64,000 bases of DNA from positions 118,633 through 182,632 of the forward strand of contig JAIOSF010000022.1 in the NCBI GenBank assembly GCA_021107755.1, in the 5' to 3' direction. The notes beneath the pieces were generated by a model that saw nothing but the letters and a program-made list of their open reading frames with translations, did no database searches and was not told the DNA's origin. The translations under genes were made by a program, and so were the position numbers. Shown in pieces: positions 28,330-37,339 of this stretch; position 1 is the stretch's first letter, and each line of letters begins with the position of its first letter. The stretch is from Arcobacteraceae bacterium (GTDB taxonomy: Bacteria; Campylobacterota; Campylobacteria; Campylobacterales; Arcobacteraceae).

Positions 28330-28335
28330 TATAAT
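28330..28335 (+). promoter_or_regulatory. -10 element for the ArsC/Spx-like gene
   Basis: TATAAT at 28330-28335, 19 bp before the ATG at 28355; AAAAGGGG ribosome site between them. No clear -35. Confidence 0.4.
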
Positions 28336-28354
28336 CAAATAAAAGGGGTGTTTT

Positions 28355-28711
28355 ATGAAAATGTATGGTATAAAAACTTGTCCAAGTGTAAAGAAAGCAA
28401 AAGAGTTTTTTGATAACAATGCTATTAACTATCAATTTATCGATATAAACAAAGAACCAATAACACAAGAAAAAATAGAATATTGGCTTCAATTTACTGA
28501 AGCTAAAAATCTTTTCAATCCTAGAAGTAAAACATATAGAGATTTAAACCTAAAAGGGACAAATCTTAATACGAAAACAAAAACTAAACTGTTATGGGAA
28601 AATAACTCTCTTCTAAAAAGACCAATTTTAGAGCACGGTCTCAATGGTGAACAAAAACTTTATAGTGGATACGATTTAACTGATTACAATGAAATTTTTT
28701 TATCAAAATAA
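28355..28711 (+). CDS. ArsC/Spx/YffB-family thioredoxin-fold protein
   Basis: 118 residues of the ArsC/Spx superfamily. It begins 'KMYGIKTCPSVKKAKEFFDNN', with a single N-terminal Cys instead of CxxC, and has the downstream pattern 'LKRPILEHG' typical of the family. True glutaredoxin-coupled arsenate reductases carry a particular arginine set that I cannot confirm here; YffB-type proteins of unknown role look alike. It lies near msrB, suggesting redox stress, but the promoters appear separate. Confidence 0.8.
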   Translation: MKMYGIKTCPSVKKAKEFFDNNAINYQFIDINKEPITQEKIEYWLQFTEAKNLFNPRSKTYRDLNLKGTNLNTKTKTKLLWENNSLLKRPILEHGLNGEQKLYSGYDLTDYNEIFLSK

Positions 28712-28774
28712 AATACTTTTATTAAAAGAATCAATCTAAGTTTGTATGATAAATTTTTATTAAGTGAAATTAAT

Positions 28775-28780
28775 TATAAT
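28775..28780 (+). promoter_or_regulatory. -10 element for msrB
   Basis: TATAAT at 28775-28780, 25 bp before the msrB ATG (28805); AAGGA ribosome site at 28793-28797. No convincing -35. Confidence 0.4.
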
Positions 28781-28804
28781 CAAATTTTACAATAAGGAAT
28801 TTAT

Positions 28805-29167
28805 ATGTCATACAATCAATTAAATGAAGAGGAAAAAAGGGTAATTCTCAACAAAGGAACAGAGAGAGCTTTTACAGGAACATATTGGGATAACCATGAG
28901 AAAGGAGTTTATGTTTGTAAACAATGTAATACTCCTTTATTCAAATCGGATGCCAAATTTGATAGTGGTACAGGTTGGCCTAGTTTTGATGATATGATTG
29001 ACTCAAATGTAAAAGAGTTACCAGATGCTGATGGAAGAAGAGTTGAGATAGTTTGTTCAACTTGTGGTGGGCATTTAGGACATGTATTTAAAGGGGAATG
29101 TTTCACACAAAAATCAACAAGACATTGTGTAAATTCTATCTCTTTAAACTTTCATAAAGAGTCTTAA
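28805..29167 (+). CDS. msrB: Methionine-R-sulfoxide reductase B
   Basis: 120 residues. Zinc is held by 'CKQCNTPLF' and 'CSTCGGHLGHVF'. The catalytic Cys is in 'TRHCVNSISLNF', and the substrate pocket motif 'SGTGWPSF' is present. It repairs the R epimer of methionine sulfoxide in the cytosol. A separate msrA gene for the S epimer lies at 57102. Its stop overlaps the convergent HD-GYP gene by 4 bp. Confidence 0.96.
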   Translation: MSYNQLNEEEKRVILNKGTERAFTGTYWDNHEKGVYVCKQCNTPLFKSDAKFDSGTGWPSFDDMIDSNVKELPDADGRRVEIVCSTCGGHLGHVFKGECFTQKSTRHCVNSISLNFHKES

Positions 29168-29180
29168 TCTTTAAGGCTCT
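29158..29180. terminator. Hairpin between convergent msrB and HD-GYP gene
   Basis: AGAGTCTTAA (29158-29167), loop TCT, TTAAGGCTCT (29171-29180): a 10-bp stem with one G.T pair, covering both stop codons. T-runs are weak, so termination is likely but unproven. Confidence 0.45.
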
Positions 29181-31530
29181 CCCGTATCTCTAAAAATTTA
29201 TCTAAGTTTTCTAAGAACAGATCAATAAGTTTAGGGTCGAATTGCTCCCCTCTTTCCTCTTTAAAAAGTTCAAGAATTTTTTCAAGCTCCCAAGCTTGTT
29301 TATAACATCTATCACTTCCTAAAGCATCAAATACATCTGCAATAGCAGTAATACGACCATAAATATGAATCTCTTCACCACTTAAACCATTAGGGTATCC
29401 TTTTCCATTATATTTTTCATGATGTTCCCCTGCAACCGTTGCTGCAGCTTTAAGTATAGGTCTACTTGAATGTTTTAACATCTCATATCCAAGTTCTGCA
29501 TGTGTTTGCATAACTTCCCATTCTGTAGCATCTAATTTTCCTGGTTTTTTTAATACACTATCAGGAATTCCAACTTTTCCAATATCATGCATTGGGCTTG
29601 CTTGTTTTAGAAGTTCAGCTTCTTTTTCATCCATACCATACAATAATGCTAAAAGTTTAGAATACTCAGCAACTCTTTTTACATGATTACCTGTCTCTTT
29701 ACTTCTTGTTTCACCAATTTCACCCATTTTATATATAATCTCTTTTTGGGTATCTTCTAGCTCTTGATGAAGATTGATAATTTCACTAATATCATGCATT
29801 AAATGCAAATGTTCAATAACATTATTTTCAAGTGAAACTATAGGATATATTAATGTATCAAGAAAGTATAACTCACCATTTTTTGCAATATTTGTAAATA
29901 CTAAAGAGACTATCTCTTTTTGTTTCATTTTTTCAATAATATTATCACAATCATTCATCTTAATATGATTTTCATGTCGTAACTCTTTACAATTTTTACC
30001 TATAAGTTCTTTACTACTATAACCACTTAATCTACTGAACTTTTCATTTACATATATAATTGTATTATTTGTATCTGTTTTTAAAACTGCAGTTGAGTTA
30101 TTGATTGCTTCTTCATATTGAGCTGTATAATTTATATTTTCTTTTAATGATTTACTTGTATCCTCAAGTTGATCTTTTAGTATCTCTTTATACTTTTCTA
30201 ATTCACTAATGTCATGTCTTATAGCTACAAATTCAACTATTTTATTAGAAACATTTAGTATAGGTATTATTGTTGCATCAACTGTATATTGTTCACCATC
30301 TTTAGTACGATTAGTTATTGTTCCTTTCCATGGTTTTTTTGCAAATATTGTTTTCCACATATCTCTAAAAACTTCTCTAGAAGTAGATGGGTCTCTTACT
30401 ATCTTATGTGGTTGTCCTATAAGTTCATCTTTTGTAAATCCTGATATTTTCACAAAAGCTTCATTTACATAAGTTATATTCCCTTTTGTATCTGTTTTTG
30501 ATACCAAAGTTGTTTGATCAATAGCTTCTTGCAGTTGTTCTATTAAATTTGTTTTTTGTCTATTTAAAAAGTAAAAATAAACTAAAATAAGAATAACAAT
30601 AAATGCGATAATAAACTTTACTAATTGACTAATGAAAAGCGAATGCACAGAACTATCATCTCTAATTGAAAATATATATCCAACATTATTTTTTTTTATA
30701 TCTAAAAGTGGTAAAAATACAGCTATCTTTGTCTCCCCATTAAGGTGCATAGCTTTTGCAAAACTTTTATTATTATTTAACTCTGATTGAATATTATTTT
30801 GTAAATATTTTGCTATTTCTGGATTAAATAATTTTTTATCGTGAATTTTATTTGACATATAAAAATTATTATCTATCATACACTTATGAAAATACTTCGC
30901 TAGATGTTCCTTCGTAATAATATCTTTAATATTTTCTGCTTTTAAAATCATCGAAAAATCAGCTTTTAAAGTCTTTTCCATTTGCTCAATAATTGACTTT
31001 ACTCCAATTGAACACTCAACACTTCCAACATAATTATTATTATAAAATAAAGGATATACATATCGAAAGCCTTCAAAATATTTTCCTACTTCAAATCCAT
31101 ATACCTTTTTTTTTGTTTCAACTACTTGCTTTATACTATCTCTAAAAAATAAATTATCTCCATACTTATCAACTTTGTGAAATCGTAAAAAACTATCACC
31201 ATTTGCAAGATGAAAATGGAACTGTAATATCCCTTTTTCTTTTAAATAATTATATTTTAAATGAAACATTTTATAGAGTTTTTCACGATTAAAAGAAAGA
31301 TTATGTCCATCACTAGCATCGTTTAAAATTGACTGTACTTCTAAATCATTTAGTACATCATCAAATAAAACCTCAACAACTCGTTTATTTGCAATTATTT
31401 TATCTTGATATTGTAAAGTTAAGTCATAAATTTTTTCATTATAAATTTCTTGTTTTTTATAACTAAATTCTATAAAAAGTACCATACCAACCACTACTGA
31501 CAATAAAAAAATTATAAAAGCTTTTTGCAT
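29164..31530 (-). CDS. Cache-PAS-PAS-HD-GYP membrane c-di-GMP phosphodiesterase
   Basis: 788 residues. Membrane segments at about 4-22 and 303-322 bound a large periplasmic double-Cache-type sensor. Two PAS domains follow (about 330-440, 465-580), then an HD-GYP domain (about 590-780) with 'MHDIGKVG' (His-Asp 648-649) and 'HHEKYNGKGYPNGL'. All catalytic motifs are intact. Its PAS and HD-GYP parts are very similar to those at 59757-61958 ('GEIGETRSKETGNHVKRVAEY' occurs in both), so they are paralogues with exchanged inputs. Downstream of two diguanylate cyclases on the same strand, it forms a local c-di-GMP group. Confidence 0.93.
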   Translation of the reverse strand: MQKAFIIFLLSVVVGMVLFIEFSYKKQEIYNEKIYDLTLQYQDKIIANKRVVEVLFDDVLNDLEVQSILNDASDGHNLSFNREKLYKMFHLKYNYLKEKGILQFHFHLANGDSFLRFHKVDKYGDNLFFRDSIKQVVETKKKVYGFEVGKYFEGFRYVYPLFYNNNYVGSVECSIGVKSIIEQMEKTLKADFSMILKAENIKDIITKEHLAKYFHKCMIDNNFYMSNKIHDKKLFNPEIAKYLQNNIQSELNNNKSFAKAMHLNGETKIAVFLPLLDIKKNNVGYIFSIRDDSSVHSLFISQLVKFIIAFIVILILVYFYFLNRQKTNLIEQLQEAIDQTTLVSKTDTKGNITYVNEAFVKISGFTKDELIGQPHKIVRDPSTSREVFRDMWKTIFAKKPWKGTITNRTKDGEQYTVDATIIPILNVSNKIVEFVAIRHDISELEKYKEILKDQLEDTSKSLKENINYTAQYEEAINNSTAVLKTDTNNTIIYVNEKFSRLSGYSSKELIGKNCKELRHENHIKMNDCDNIIEKMKQKEIVSLVFTNIAKNGELYFLDTLIYPIVSLENNVIEHLHLMHDISEIINLHQELEDTQKEIIYKMGEIGETRSKETGNHVKRVAEYSKLLALLYGMDEKEAELLKQASPMHDIGKVGIPDSVLKKPGKLDATEWEVMQTHAELGYEMLKHSSRPILKAAATVAGEHHEKYNGKGYPNGLSGEEIHIYGRITAIADVFDALGSDRCYKQAWELEKILELFKEERGEQFDPKLIDLFLENLDKFLEIRESLKD

Positions 31531-31573
31531 CCTATCCCTTTGAGGAAATAATTATACTAAAACTTCGGTAAAT

Positions 31574-33052
31574 TTAATATTCAATACAATTTCTACCATT
31601 ATTTTTAGCTTTATATAATAAAGCATCAACTTTTTTCATAAGTTCATTTTTAGTATCATTTTCTTCCACTTCTGCAACCCCTAAAGAGATAGTCACAGGT
31701 ATATTTTTCTCAAACTGATACTCTTCAATACATTTTCTAAACTGTTGAGCTTTTTGTATTGCCATATCTAACTCTAAGTTGTGTAATATTATAACAAACT
31801 CTTCACCACCCCATCTAGCAAAAGTATCATTTTTTCTGATATGTTCACGAATACATTTTGAAATACTTTTGAGAACTTTATCTCCTATTGGATGTCCATA
31901 AGTATCATTTATATCTTTAAAATGGTCAATATCAAAAAAGATTATAGAACCTTTATTTCCTAATTTTATAAAACCTTCTAAATAGTTGTCAAAATATCTC
32001 TTATTATAAATACTAGTAAGTTCATCAGTATTAGCTTTAGTATGAAGATATTTTGATTTTTTATTCAAGATTGTAATTGTTTTCATATTTTTTTGAATCT
32101 CAGAACTAAACTGATTAAAAATAATATACATAAGGGATATAATAATTAGAAAAACAATTAAACTAAGTAAGTTTACAAATAATAATGATGAATTTTTATT
32201 ATCAATAAAACTAGTTATATCTTTCATAACTAGAATTTTTGATACTACCTCACCTTTATAATCATATAAATTTAAGTTAGTATATAGTAAATAATACTTA
32301 TGATTTGTATAAATAACTTGGGTAGATTGGTTTAAATCTATTGTTTTTATAAATTTTTCTGGAAAATTGATTTTAGATACTATAGCATATGGACCTAATT
32401 GCTGATATTCTTTTTTCTTTATTAAAACATCTAGTTTTTCTTTTTTTACTAAAATTAACGAATTTACATCATATTTTTCATTTAAAGAATCAACAAAATA
32501 TTCAGGCTTTATACCAAATTCTAACACTCCAAGATGCTCACCATTGTGTATGAAAGGAACTGTAACTCTATATACCATACCATTTTTTCCAACTTCAAAT
32601 CCAGTTTGTGTTTTTAACATCTTATTTACACTAGCAATAATTGGTCTTTTTATTGTAAGGTCATCATCATAAGACTCTGGCTTATGCATTCTTAAAACTG
32701 TAATATTATTAGTATCTATAAAATGCATTACAAAGAAATTTGAATCTATCTCTTTTATATCTTCATAATCTTTTTTTAATAGTTTATAAAGTTTTTCTCT
32801 CTGTTTTGTTTTAAAATAGTGTGCGATTAAATTTGAATTTATGAAATGTGTATTAAGTATCCTATATTTATCAACAAGGCTTTTCTCAGAACTTTGAAAT
32901 AAACTAACCATATTATTTGTTAATGTTTGCTTTTGTACCTCTAACATACTATCATAATGTTTCACATCATAATAAACCCTAAATAAAAACATCACTGCTA
33001 AAATAAATGAAAGGGCAAACATATATTTTAATGCTATATGGTTATTTTTCAT
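31574..33052 (-). CDS. Membrane diguanylate cyclase with Cache-type sensor
   Basis: 492 residues. Membrane segments at about 9-27 and 288-312 flank a periplasmic sensor with a Cache-like pattern ('KTQTGFEVGKNGMVYRVTVP'). The GGDEF domain (about 340-492) has the active-site motif GGEEF in 'ARWGGEEFVIIL' and an intact inhibitory site, RKND, five residues before it. It should therefore make c-di-GMP from GTP and be product-inhibited. It lies between the HD-GYP enzyme (43 bp downstream) and a second cyclase (95 bp upstream). Confidence 0.93.
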   Translation of the reverse strand: MKNNHIALKYMFALSFILAVMFLFRVYYDVKHYDSMLEVQKQTLTNNMVSLFQSSEKSLVDKYRILNTHFINSNLIAHYFKTKQREKLYKLLKKDYEDIKEIDSNFFVMHFIDTNNITVLRMHKPESYDDDLTIKRPIIASVNKMLKTQTGFEVGKNGMVYRVTVPFIHNGEHLGVLEFGIKPEYFVDSLNEKYDVNSLILVKKEKLDVLIKKKEYQQLGPYAIVSKINFPEKFIKTIDLNQSTQVIYTNHKYYLLYTNLNLYDYKGEVVSKILVMKDITSFIDNKNSSLLFVNLLSLIVFLIIISLMYIIFNQFSSEIQKNMKTITILNKKSKYLHTKANTDELTSIYNKRYFDNYLEGFIKLGNKGSIIFFDIDHFKDINDTYGHPIGDKVLKSISKCIREHIRKNDTFARWGGEEFVIILHNLELDMAIQKAQQFRKCIEEYQFEKNIPVTISLGVAEVEENDTKNELMKKVDALLYKAKNNGRNCIEY

Positions 33053-33147
33053 AATAAACCTTTAAACTTTTTTATTCAAAAAAGTTATAATACTAAATGT
33101 TACTCCATTTAACTTTAGTAAAAATTAAATTTAAATGTTATTTTTTT

Positions 33148-34533
33148 TTAATGCACACAATTAAAAAGACTTTGTTCTACCCTATCTCTACCATTATTTT
33201 TTGCTATATATAATGCTTTATCAACTTTTTCAAATAAAGTAAGCTTATCTTCGTATTCTTCAAATTGTGCTACTCCAAAACTAGCTGTCATATATTCTAT
33301 ATCTGAAAATTTATTTTCTTTTATTATTTTTCGTAATTTTTGGGCAAATTGCATTGCTCCATCTCTATTTGTATCTGGTAAAAGTATAATAAACTCTTCT
33401 CCACCCCATCTAGCAAAAATATCACTTGTTTTAATATTTTTTGTAATTAAACTTGAAAGCTCTTTTAAAGTCACATCTCCAGCTTGATGCCCATAAGTAT
33501 CATTGATATTTTTAAAGTGATCAATATCAAAGAGTATAACACTCAATTGATTATTATAGTGTTTCGCTTTATTTATCTCATAAGAAAATATCTCTTCAAA
33601 TTTTGCTCTATTATAAAGTCCAGTAAGTTCATCTCTTGTAGCTTTTTCTTCTAGTGAAGATGTTACGCTATACAGTTCATCAACTTTATTTTTCATCACT
33701 TTATTAATATTTTGCAACTGCTCTTTTGTTTTCTCGAAATCCGTTATGTCATGTCTTACTGCAATAAACTCTACAATATCTCCATCAACATCAAGTATAG
33801 GAATAACTGTTGTATCAACAACATAAGAACTTCCATCTTTTGCCATATTTGTTACAATACCCGTCCATGGTTTTTTTGATTTTACTGTATCCCAAAGCTC
33901 TTTAAAAGATTCTCTATCCATACTTGGATGTCGTATTATATTATGAGCTTTTCCTATTAATTCTTCTTTTTTGTATCCACTAATTTGACAAAACTTATCA
34001 TTAACATAAGTGATAATACCTTTTGGATTTGTTTTTGAAACTATATTACTTATATCAACAGCTTTTTTATATTCTGCTAAAAGGTTACTTTGTTCATTGT
34101 GATTATCTTTATCTTCTCTTTGTAAACTATTATAAGTATCTGTTAGTTCAAGAGCGATATCTATAGTTATTGTTTCTAACTCTTTTTGAATATTATAAGA
34201 TAAACTTCCATCTTGATAAATTATATCTTCTACAGAACTTTTTAATCGTAATATCAAAATAAAAAGTTCTGCTGATGTTACACCATAGCCCTCTAAAAGT
34301 TTTAGAAAAGTCATTCTTGCTTGACATTCTGATATTGTAAAGTCCCATTGAAAAATACTAATAAAACAATCACAAAACTCATAAAATATATTTTTATTTT
34401 TTTCTATAACTGGAACAGAATGCTTATGAATAATATTTTTAACCTCATTTGTTTCTGTCCAATTTTGGATTATGCTATTTCTATGTACTCTTAAAAAATA
34501 TGAAAACTCTTTTAAATCAATTATTTTTGTCAT
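33148..34533 (-). CDS. Cytosolic PAS-GGDEF diguanylate cyclase with helical N-terminal sensor
   Basis: 461 residues, no membrane segment. Residues 1-150 are helical with several Cys, His and Trp ('FLRVHRNSIIQNWTETNEV', 'FYEFCDCFISIFQWDF'); this resembles the N-terminal RsbR/globin-like sensory helices, but the family is uncertain. A PAS domain follows (about 165-280), then GGDEF (about 300-455) with GGEEF in 'ARWGGEEFIILL'. The inhibitory-site arginine is replaced (KTSD), so product inhibition is probably lost. It is transcribed away from the ars operon, sharing the 34534-34658 gap. Confidence 0.9.
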   Translation of the reverse strand: MTKIIDLKEFSYFLRVHRNSIIQNWTETNEVKNIIHKHSVPVIEKNKNIFYEFCDCFISIFQWDFTISECQARMTFLKLLEGYGVTSAELFILILRLKSSVEDIIYQDGSLSYNIQKELETITIDIALELTDTYNSLQREDKDNHNEQSNLLAEYKKAVDISNIVSKTNPKGIITYVNDKFCQISGYKKEELIGKAHNIIRHPSMDRESFKELWDTVKSKKPWTGIVTNMAKDGSSYVVDTTVIPILDVDGDIVEFIAVRHDITDFEKTKEQLQNINKVMKNKVDELYSVTSSLEEKATRDELTGLYNRAKFEEIFSYEINKAKHYNNQLSVILFDIDHFKNINDTYGHQAGDVTLKELSSLITKNIKTSDIFARWGGEEFIILLPDTNRDGAMQFAQKLRKIIKENKFSDIEYMTASFGVAQFEEYEDKLTLFEKVDKALYIAKNNGRDRVEQSLFNCVH

Positions 34534-34590
34534 CTCTTTTCCTTTTCGTTATTTGATTATATAACTATTTAAATAAAAATTTACCATAAT

Positions 34591-34614
34591 ATATATCAAT
34601 ATATCTTGATATAT
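34591..34614. promoter_or_regulatory. ArsR-type operator overlapping the ars promoter -35
   Basis: ATATATCAA (34591-34599), 6-bp spacer, TTGATATAT (34606-34614): a perfect 9-bp inverted repeat with the ATCAA/TTGAT core typical of ArsR-family sites. Its right arm contains the -35 hexamer TTGATA, so bound repressor would block RNA polymerase. The matching regulator is probably ArsR at 42682-42990. Confidence 0.78.
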
Positions 34615-34634
34615 TAAAATATATATGTTATAAT
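34606..34634 (+). promoter_or_regulatory. Sigma-70 promoter of the ars operon
   Basis: TTGATA (34606-34611), 17-bp spacer, TATAAT (34629-34634): near-consensus and unusually strong for this window. ATG of the first gene is at 34659 behind AAAGGA. Confidence 0.8.
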
Positions 34635-34658
34635 TCATAATAATGAAAAAGGATAACA

Positions 34659-35576
34659 ATGAAAAAAATAATTTTTACAATTTTAATATTGCATTTATCA
34701 CTTGGTGCAAATATTTATAATTTAAAACCACTTAAAATAACAGAAGATATCACTTGTGTGATAGGAGATTTTCATCCACCAATGAAAACTAACAATGGCT
34801 TTGTATCTAATATGTGTTATATAGATATAGGAGAGAGTTTAGTGGTACTTGATGCAGGTCCAACATATAAGTTTGCAAAAGAGTTTTATAACCTAATGAA
34901 ACTCCAATATCCAAAACATAAAGTAACTCATGTAGTTCTTTCAAATTATCATGACGATAGAATTCAAGGGGCGTCATTTTTTAAAGAAATGGGAGCTTCT
35001 ATAGTTGGACATAAAACAATAAATAATGATATACAACAAAATCAATCAAAATTTCAAAGGATGAAAAACATCTTACCTAAAGATGTATTTGATGGTACAA
35101 AAGTTATTCTTGCAGATATTTTAGTAGAAGGTGGATACAAAATAAAAGGGACAAAAAAGACTCTTGAGATTATAAAACCTAGTTTAGTAAGTGAAGAGAA
35201 AAGTGATATAGCGATATATTCACCTGAGGATAGCTTTTTATTTGTTGGCAACCTAGTATTTAATGGGAGACTTTTAAGTTATAAAACAACATCTAATATC
35301 GATGGCTGGATTGAGGCTTTAGAGAATTTAGCGTCCATGGATGTAAAATATCTTTTAGGTGGTCATGGAAAAGAATATGATAAAAACTCTTACAAACCAA
35401 CATTAGAATATCTTACAATTTTAAGAGATGATGTAAAAAAAGCCTATGAAGATGAGATAGATATAATGGATGTTAAAAAATATGTTCATACTCAAAAATT
35501 CAACTATTTAAATCATTTTGAACAACTTAACAGTGCAAATATCTCTATTTATTATAATCAACTAGAATGGAAATAA
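34659..35576 (+). CDS. Exported metallo-beta-lactamase-fold protein with degenerate metal site
   Basis: 305 residues with a signal peptide ('MKKIIFTILILHLSLGANI'). The MBL fold pattern is clear ('YIDIGESLVVLDAGPT', 'VTHVVLSNYHDDRIQGA', 'LLGGHGKEYD'), resembling the periplasmic SoxH/quinoprotein-associated group. But the metal motif HxHxDH reads NYHDDR, and the bridging Asp position reads Asn in 'FVGNLVFNG'. At least three usual ligands are thus missing, so normal zinc hydrolase activity is doubtful. It is the first gene behind the ArsR-controlled promoter and 3 bp from arsB, so a role in arsenic or metal handling is suggested by position only. Confidence 0.82.
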   Translation: MKKIIFTILILHLSLGANIYNLKPLKITEDITCVIGDFHPPMKTNNGFVSNMCYIDIGESLVVLDAGPTYKFAKEFYNLMKLQYPKHKVTHVVLSNYHDDRIQGASFFKEMGASIVGHKTINNDIQQNQSKFQRMKNILPKDVFDGTKVILADILVEGGYKIKGTKKTLEIIKPSLVSEEKSDIAIYSPEDSFLFVGNLVFNGRLLSYKTTSNIDGWIEALENLASMDVKYLLGGHGKEYDKNSYKPTLEYLTILRDDVKKAYEDEIDIMDVKKYVHTQKFNYLNHFEQLNSANISIYYNQLEWK

Positions 35577-35579
35577 AAC

Positions 35580-36833
35580 ATGATAATTGCTAGTAGTATA
35601 TTTTTAGTTACTCTATTATTTGTCATTTGGCAACCAAAAGATTTGCAAATAGGTACAACTGCAATTATTGGAGCAATAACTGCTTTAATCTTTGGTGTGG
35701 TGAGTTTTAATGATGTACTAACTGTGACTAATATAGTTTGGGATGCAACACTAGCTTTTATAGGTATCATTATCCTTTCAATGGTACTTGATGAGATAGG
35801 TTTTTTTGAATGGTGTGCAATTAAAATGGCAAAACTATCAAAAGGCAATGGACATTTGATGTTTGTTTATGCTTTACTTTTAGGTTCTTTTGTATCTGCG
35901 CTTTTTGCCAATGATGGAGCTGCACTTATACTCACCCCTATTCTTTTAGCAAAAATGAGAATATTACAACTTAATTTTAAAACTATCATAGCCTTTTTAC
36001 TTGCAGGTGGATTTATCAGTGATAGTGCTTCACTTCCATTTGTATTTTCAAATCTTACAAACATAGTAACTGCAAATTATTTTCATATTGGTTTTATGGA
36101 ATATTTATCAAATATGCTAATTCCTTTTATTGTAAGTACTCTTATCTCTATAATTGTTCTTTGGATTGTATTACGAAAAGATATTCCAAAAGAGGTAGAT
36201 ATATCACTGCTTAAAAATCCAGATGATGTTTTAAAAAACAAAGCACTTTTTAAATTTAGTTGGTTCTTTTTAGCTCTACTTTTAGTTGGATATTTTATAG
36301 GAGATATTTATAATCTTCCAATAAGTGTGTTTGCACTTGGTGGTGGACTTTTATTTTTAGCAATAGCAAGTTACACAAAATCAGCTCGTGCATGGCTTAC
36401 AATTAAAACTGCCCCTTGGCAAGTAGTATGGTTTAGTATCGGACTTTATATAGTAGTGTATGGACTTAAAAATGCTGGACTTACAGAATATTTAACACAA
36501 GTTTTAACAACACTTTCACAACAAAGTGATTTTGTAGCAGTTGTTGGTACAGGTTTTATAGCAGCATTTTTAAGTGCTTTTATGAACAATATGCCGACAA
36601 TTATGATTATGGATATTTCATTGGCAAATATTGGAAATGAGGCGATGATATATGCAAATATTATTGGCTGTAACCTAGGACCAAAAATGACACCATTTGG
36701 TAGCTTAGCTACACTATTATGGTTGCATGTGTTAGCACAAAAAGGTGTAAAAATAAGTTTTGCACAATACAGTAAGTTTGGACTTATAGTGACACCACCT
36801 GTGTTATTTATCGTATTGTTACCATTGATTTAA
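35580..36833 (+). CDS. arsB: Arsenite efflux permease ArsB
   Basis: 417 residues, about twelve membrane segments, ion transporter superfamily. Signature regions are 'ALFANDGAALILTPI' and 'GFISDSASLPFVFSNLTNIV' in the first half and 'SAFMNNMPTIMIMDISLANIG' in the second, matching ArsB rather than NhaD. It exports arsenite (and antimonite) using the proton gradient. No arsA ATPase gene is near. It starts 3 bp after the MBL-fold gene and is followed by two ArsC-type reductases. Confidence 0.93.
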   Translation: MIIASSIFLVTLLFVIWQPKDLQIGTTAIIGAITALIFGVVSFNDVLTVTNIVWDATLAFIGIIILSMVLDEIGFFEWCAIKMAKLSKGNGHLMFVYALLLGSFVSALFANDGAALILTPILLAKMRILQLNFKTIIAFLLAGGFISDSASLPFVFSNLTNIVTANYFHIGFMEYLSNMLIPFIVSTLISIIVLWIVLRKDIPKEVDISLLKNPDDVLKNKALFKFSWFFLALLLVGYFIGDIYNLPISVFALGGGLLFLAIASYTKSARAWLTIKTAPWQVVWFSIGLYIVVYGLKNAGLTEYLTQVLTTLSQQSDFVAVVGTGFIAAFLSAFMNNMPTIMIMDISLANIGNEAMIYANIIGCNLGPKMTPFGSLATLLWLHVLAQKGVKISFAQYSKFGLIVTPPVLFIVLLPLI

Positions 36834-36851
36834 TTAAAAAAGGAAAAAACT

Positions 36852-37322
36852 ATGGCAAAAAAAGTATTATTTGTATGTATTCATAACAGCGCAAGAAGTC
36901 AAATAGCAGAAGAACTTTTACGAAAGTATGGAGAAAATGAGTTTGAGGTGCAAAGTGCAGGATTTGAACCAGCAGGGATTAATCCTCTAGCAATTGAAAT
37001 ATTAAGAGAGGAAAACATTAATATAGATGGGAAAGAAACAAACTCTGTTTTTGACCTTTTTAAGGCGGGGAAAACTTTCAATTATGTTATTACAGTATGT
37101 GATGAGGGAAATGCCCAAAGATGTCCATTATTTCCAGGTCTTAACTATCGAATTCATTGGAGTTTTGAAGACCCAAGTAGTTTTACAGGAAGGGATGAGG
37201 AGAGATTAGCAAAAACAAGAACCGTAAAAGAGCAGATAAAAAAAGAAGTTCTTCAACTTATAGAGCTTGTAAAAACTGGTCAGTTAAAAGATAATTTTCC
37301 AACAACATGGAAAGTAGGATAA
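36852..37322 (+). CDS. ArsC-type low-molecular-weight phosphatase, copy 1
   Basis: 156 residues of the LMW tyrosine phosphatase/arsenate reductase fold. P-loop CX5R is 'CIHNSARS' near residue 8, with a downstream Asp in 'WSFEDPSSFTG'. Cysteines equivalent to the thioredoxin-coupled relay are in 'VCDEGNAQRCPLFPG'. It could reduce arsenate to arsenite with thioredoxin, though it is longer than and only moderately similar to the second copy 17 bp downstream. Having two such genes in one ars operon suggests that one has a different substrate. Confidence 0.87.
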   Translation: MAKKVLFVCIHNSARSQIAEELLRKYGENEFEVQSAGFEPAGINPLAIEILREENINIDGKETNSVFDLFKAGKTFNYVITVCDEGNAQRCPLFPGLNYRIHWSFEDPSSFTGRDEERLAKTRTVKEQIKKEVLQLIELVKTGQLKDNFPTTWKVG

Positions 37323-37339
37323 AAAGGAGAAAATGAATA

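Noticed and set aside
27986..28492. 168-codon antisense frame across the NSS transporter end and the ArsC/Spx-like gene
   Set aside because: It overlaps two well-supported genes on the other strand, has no recognisable domain, and arises from low stop density opposite coding DNA.
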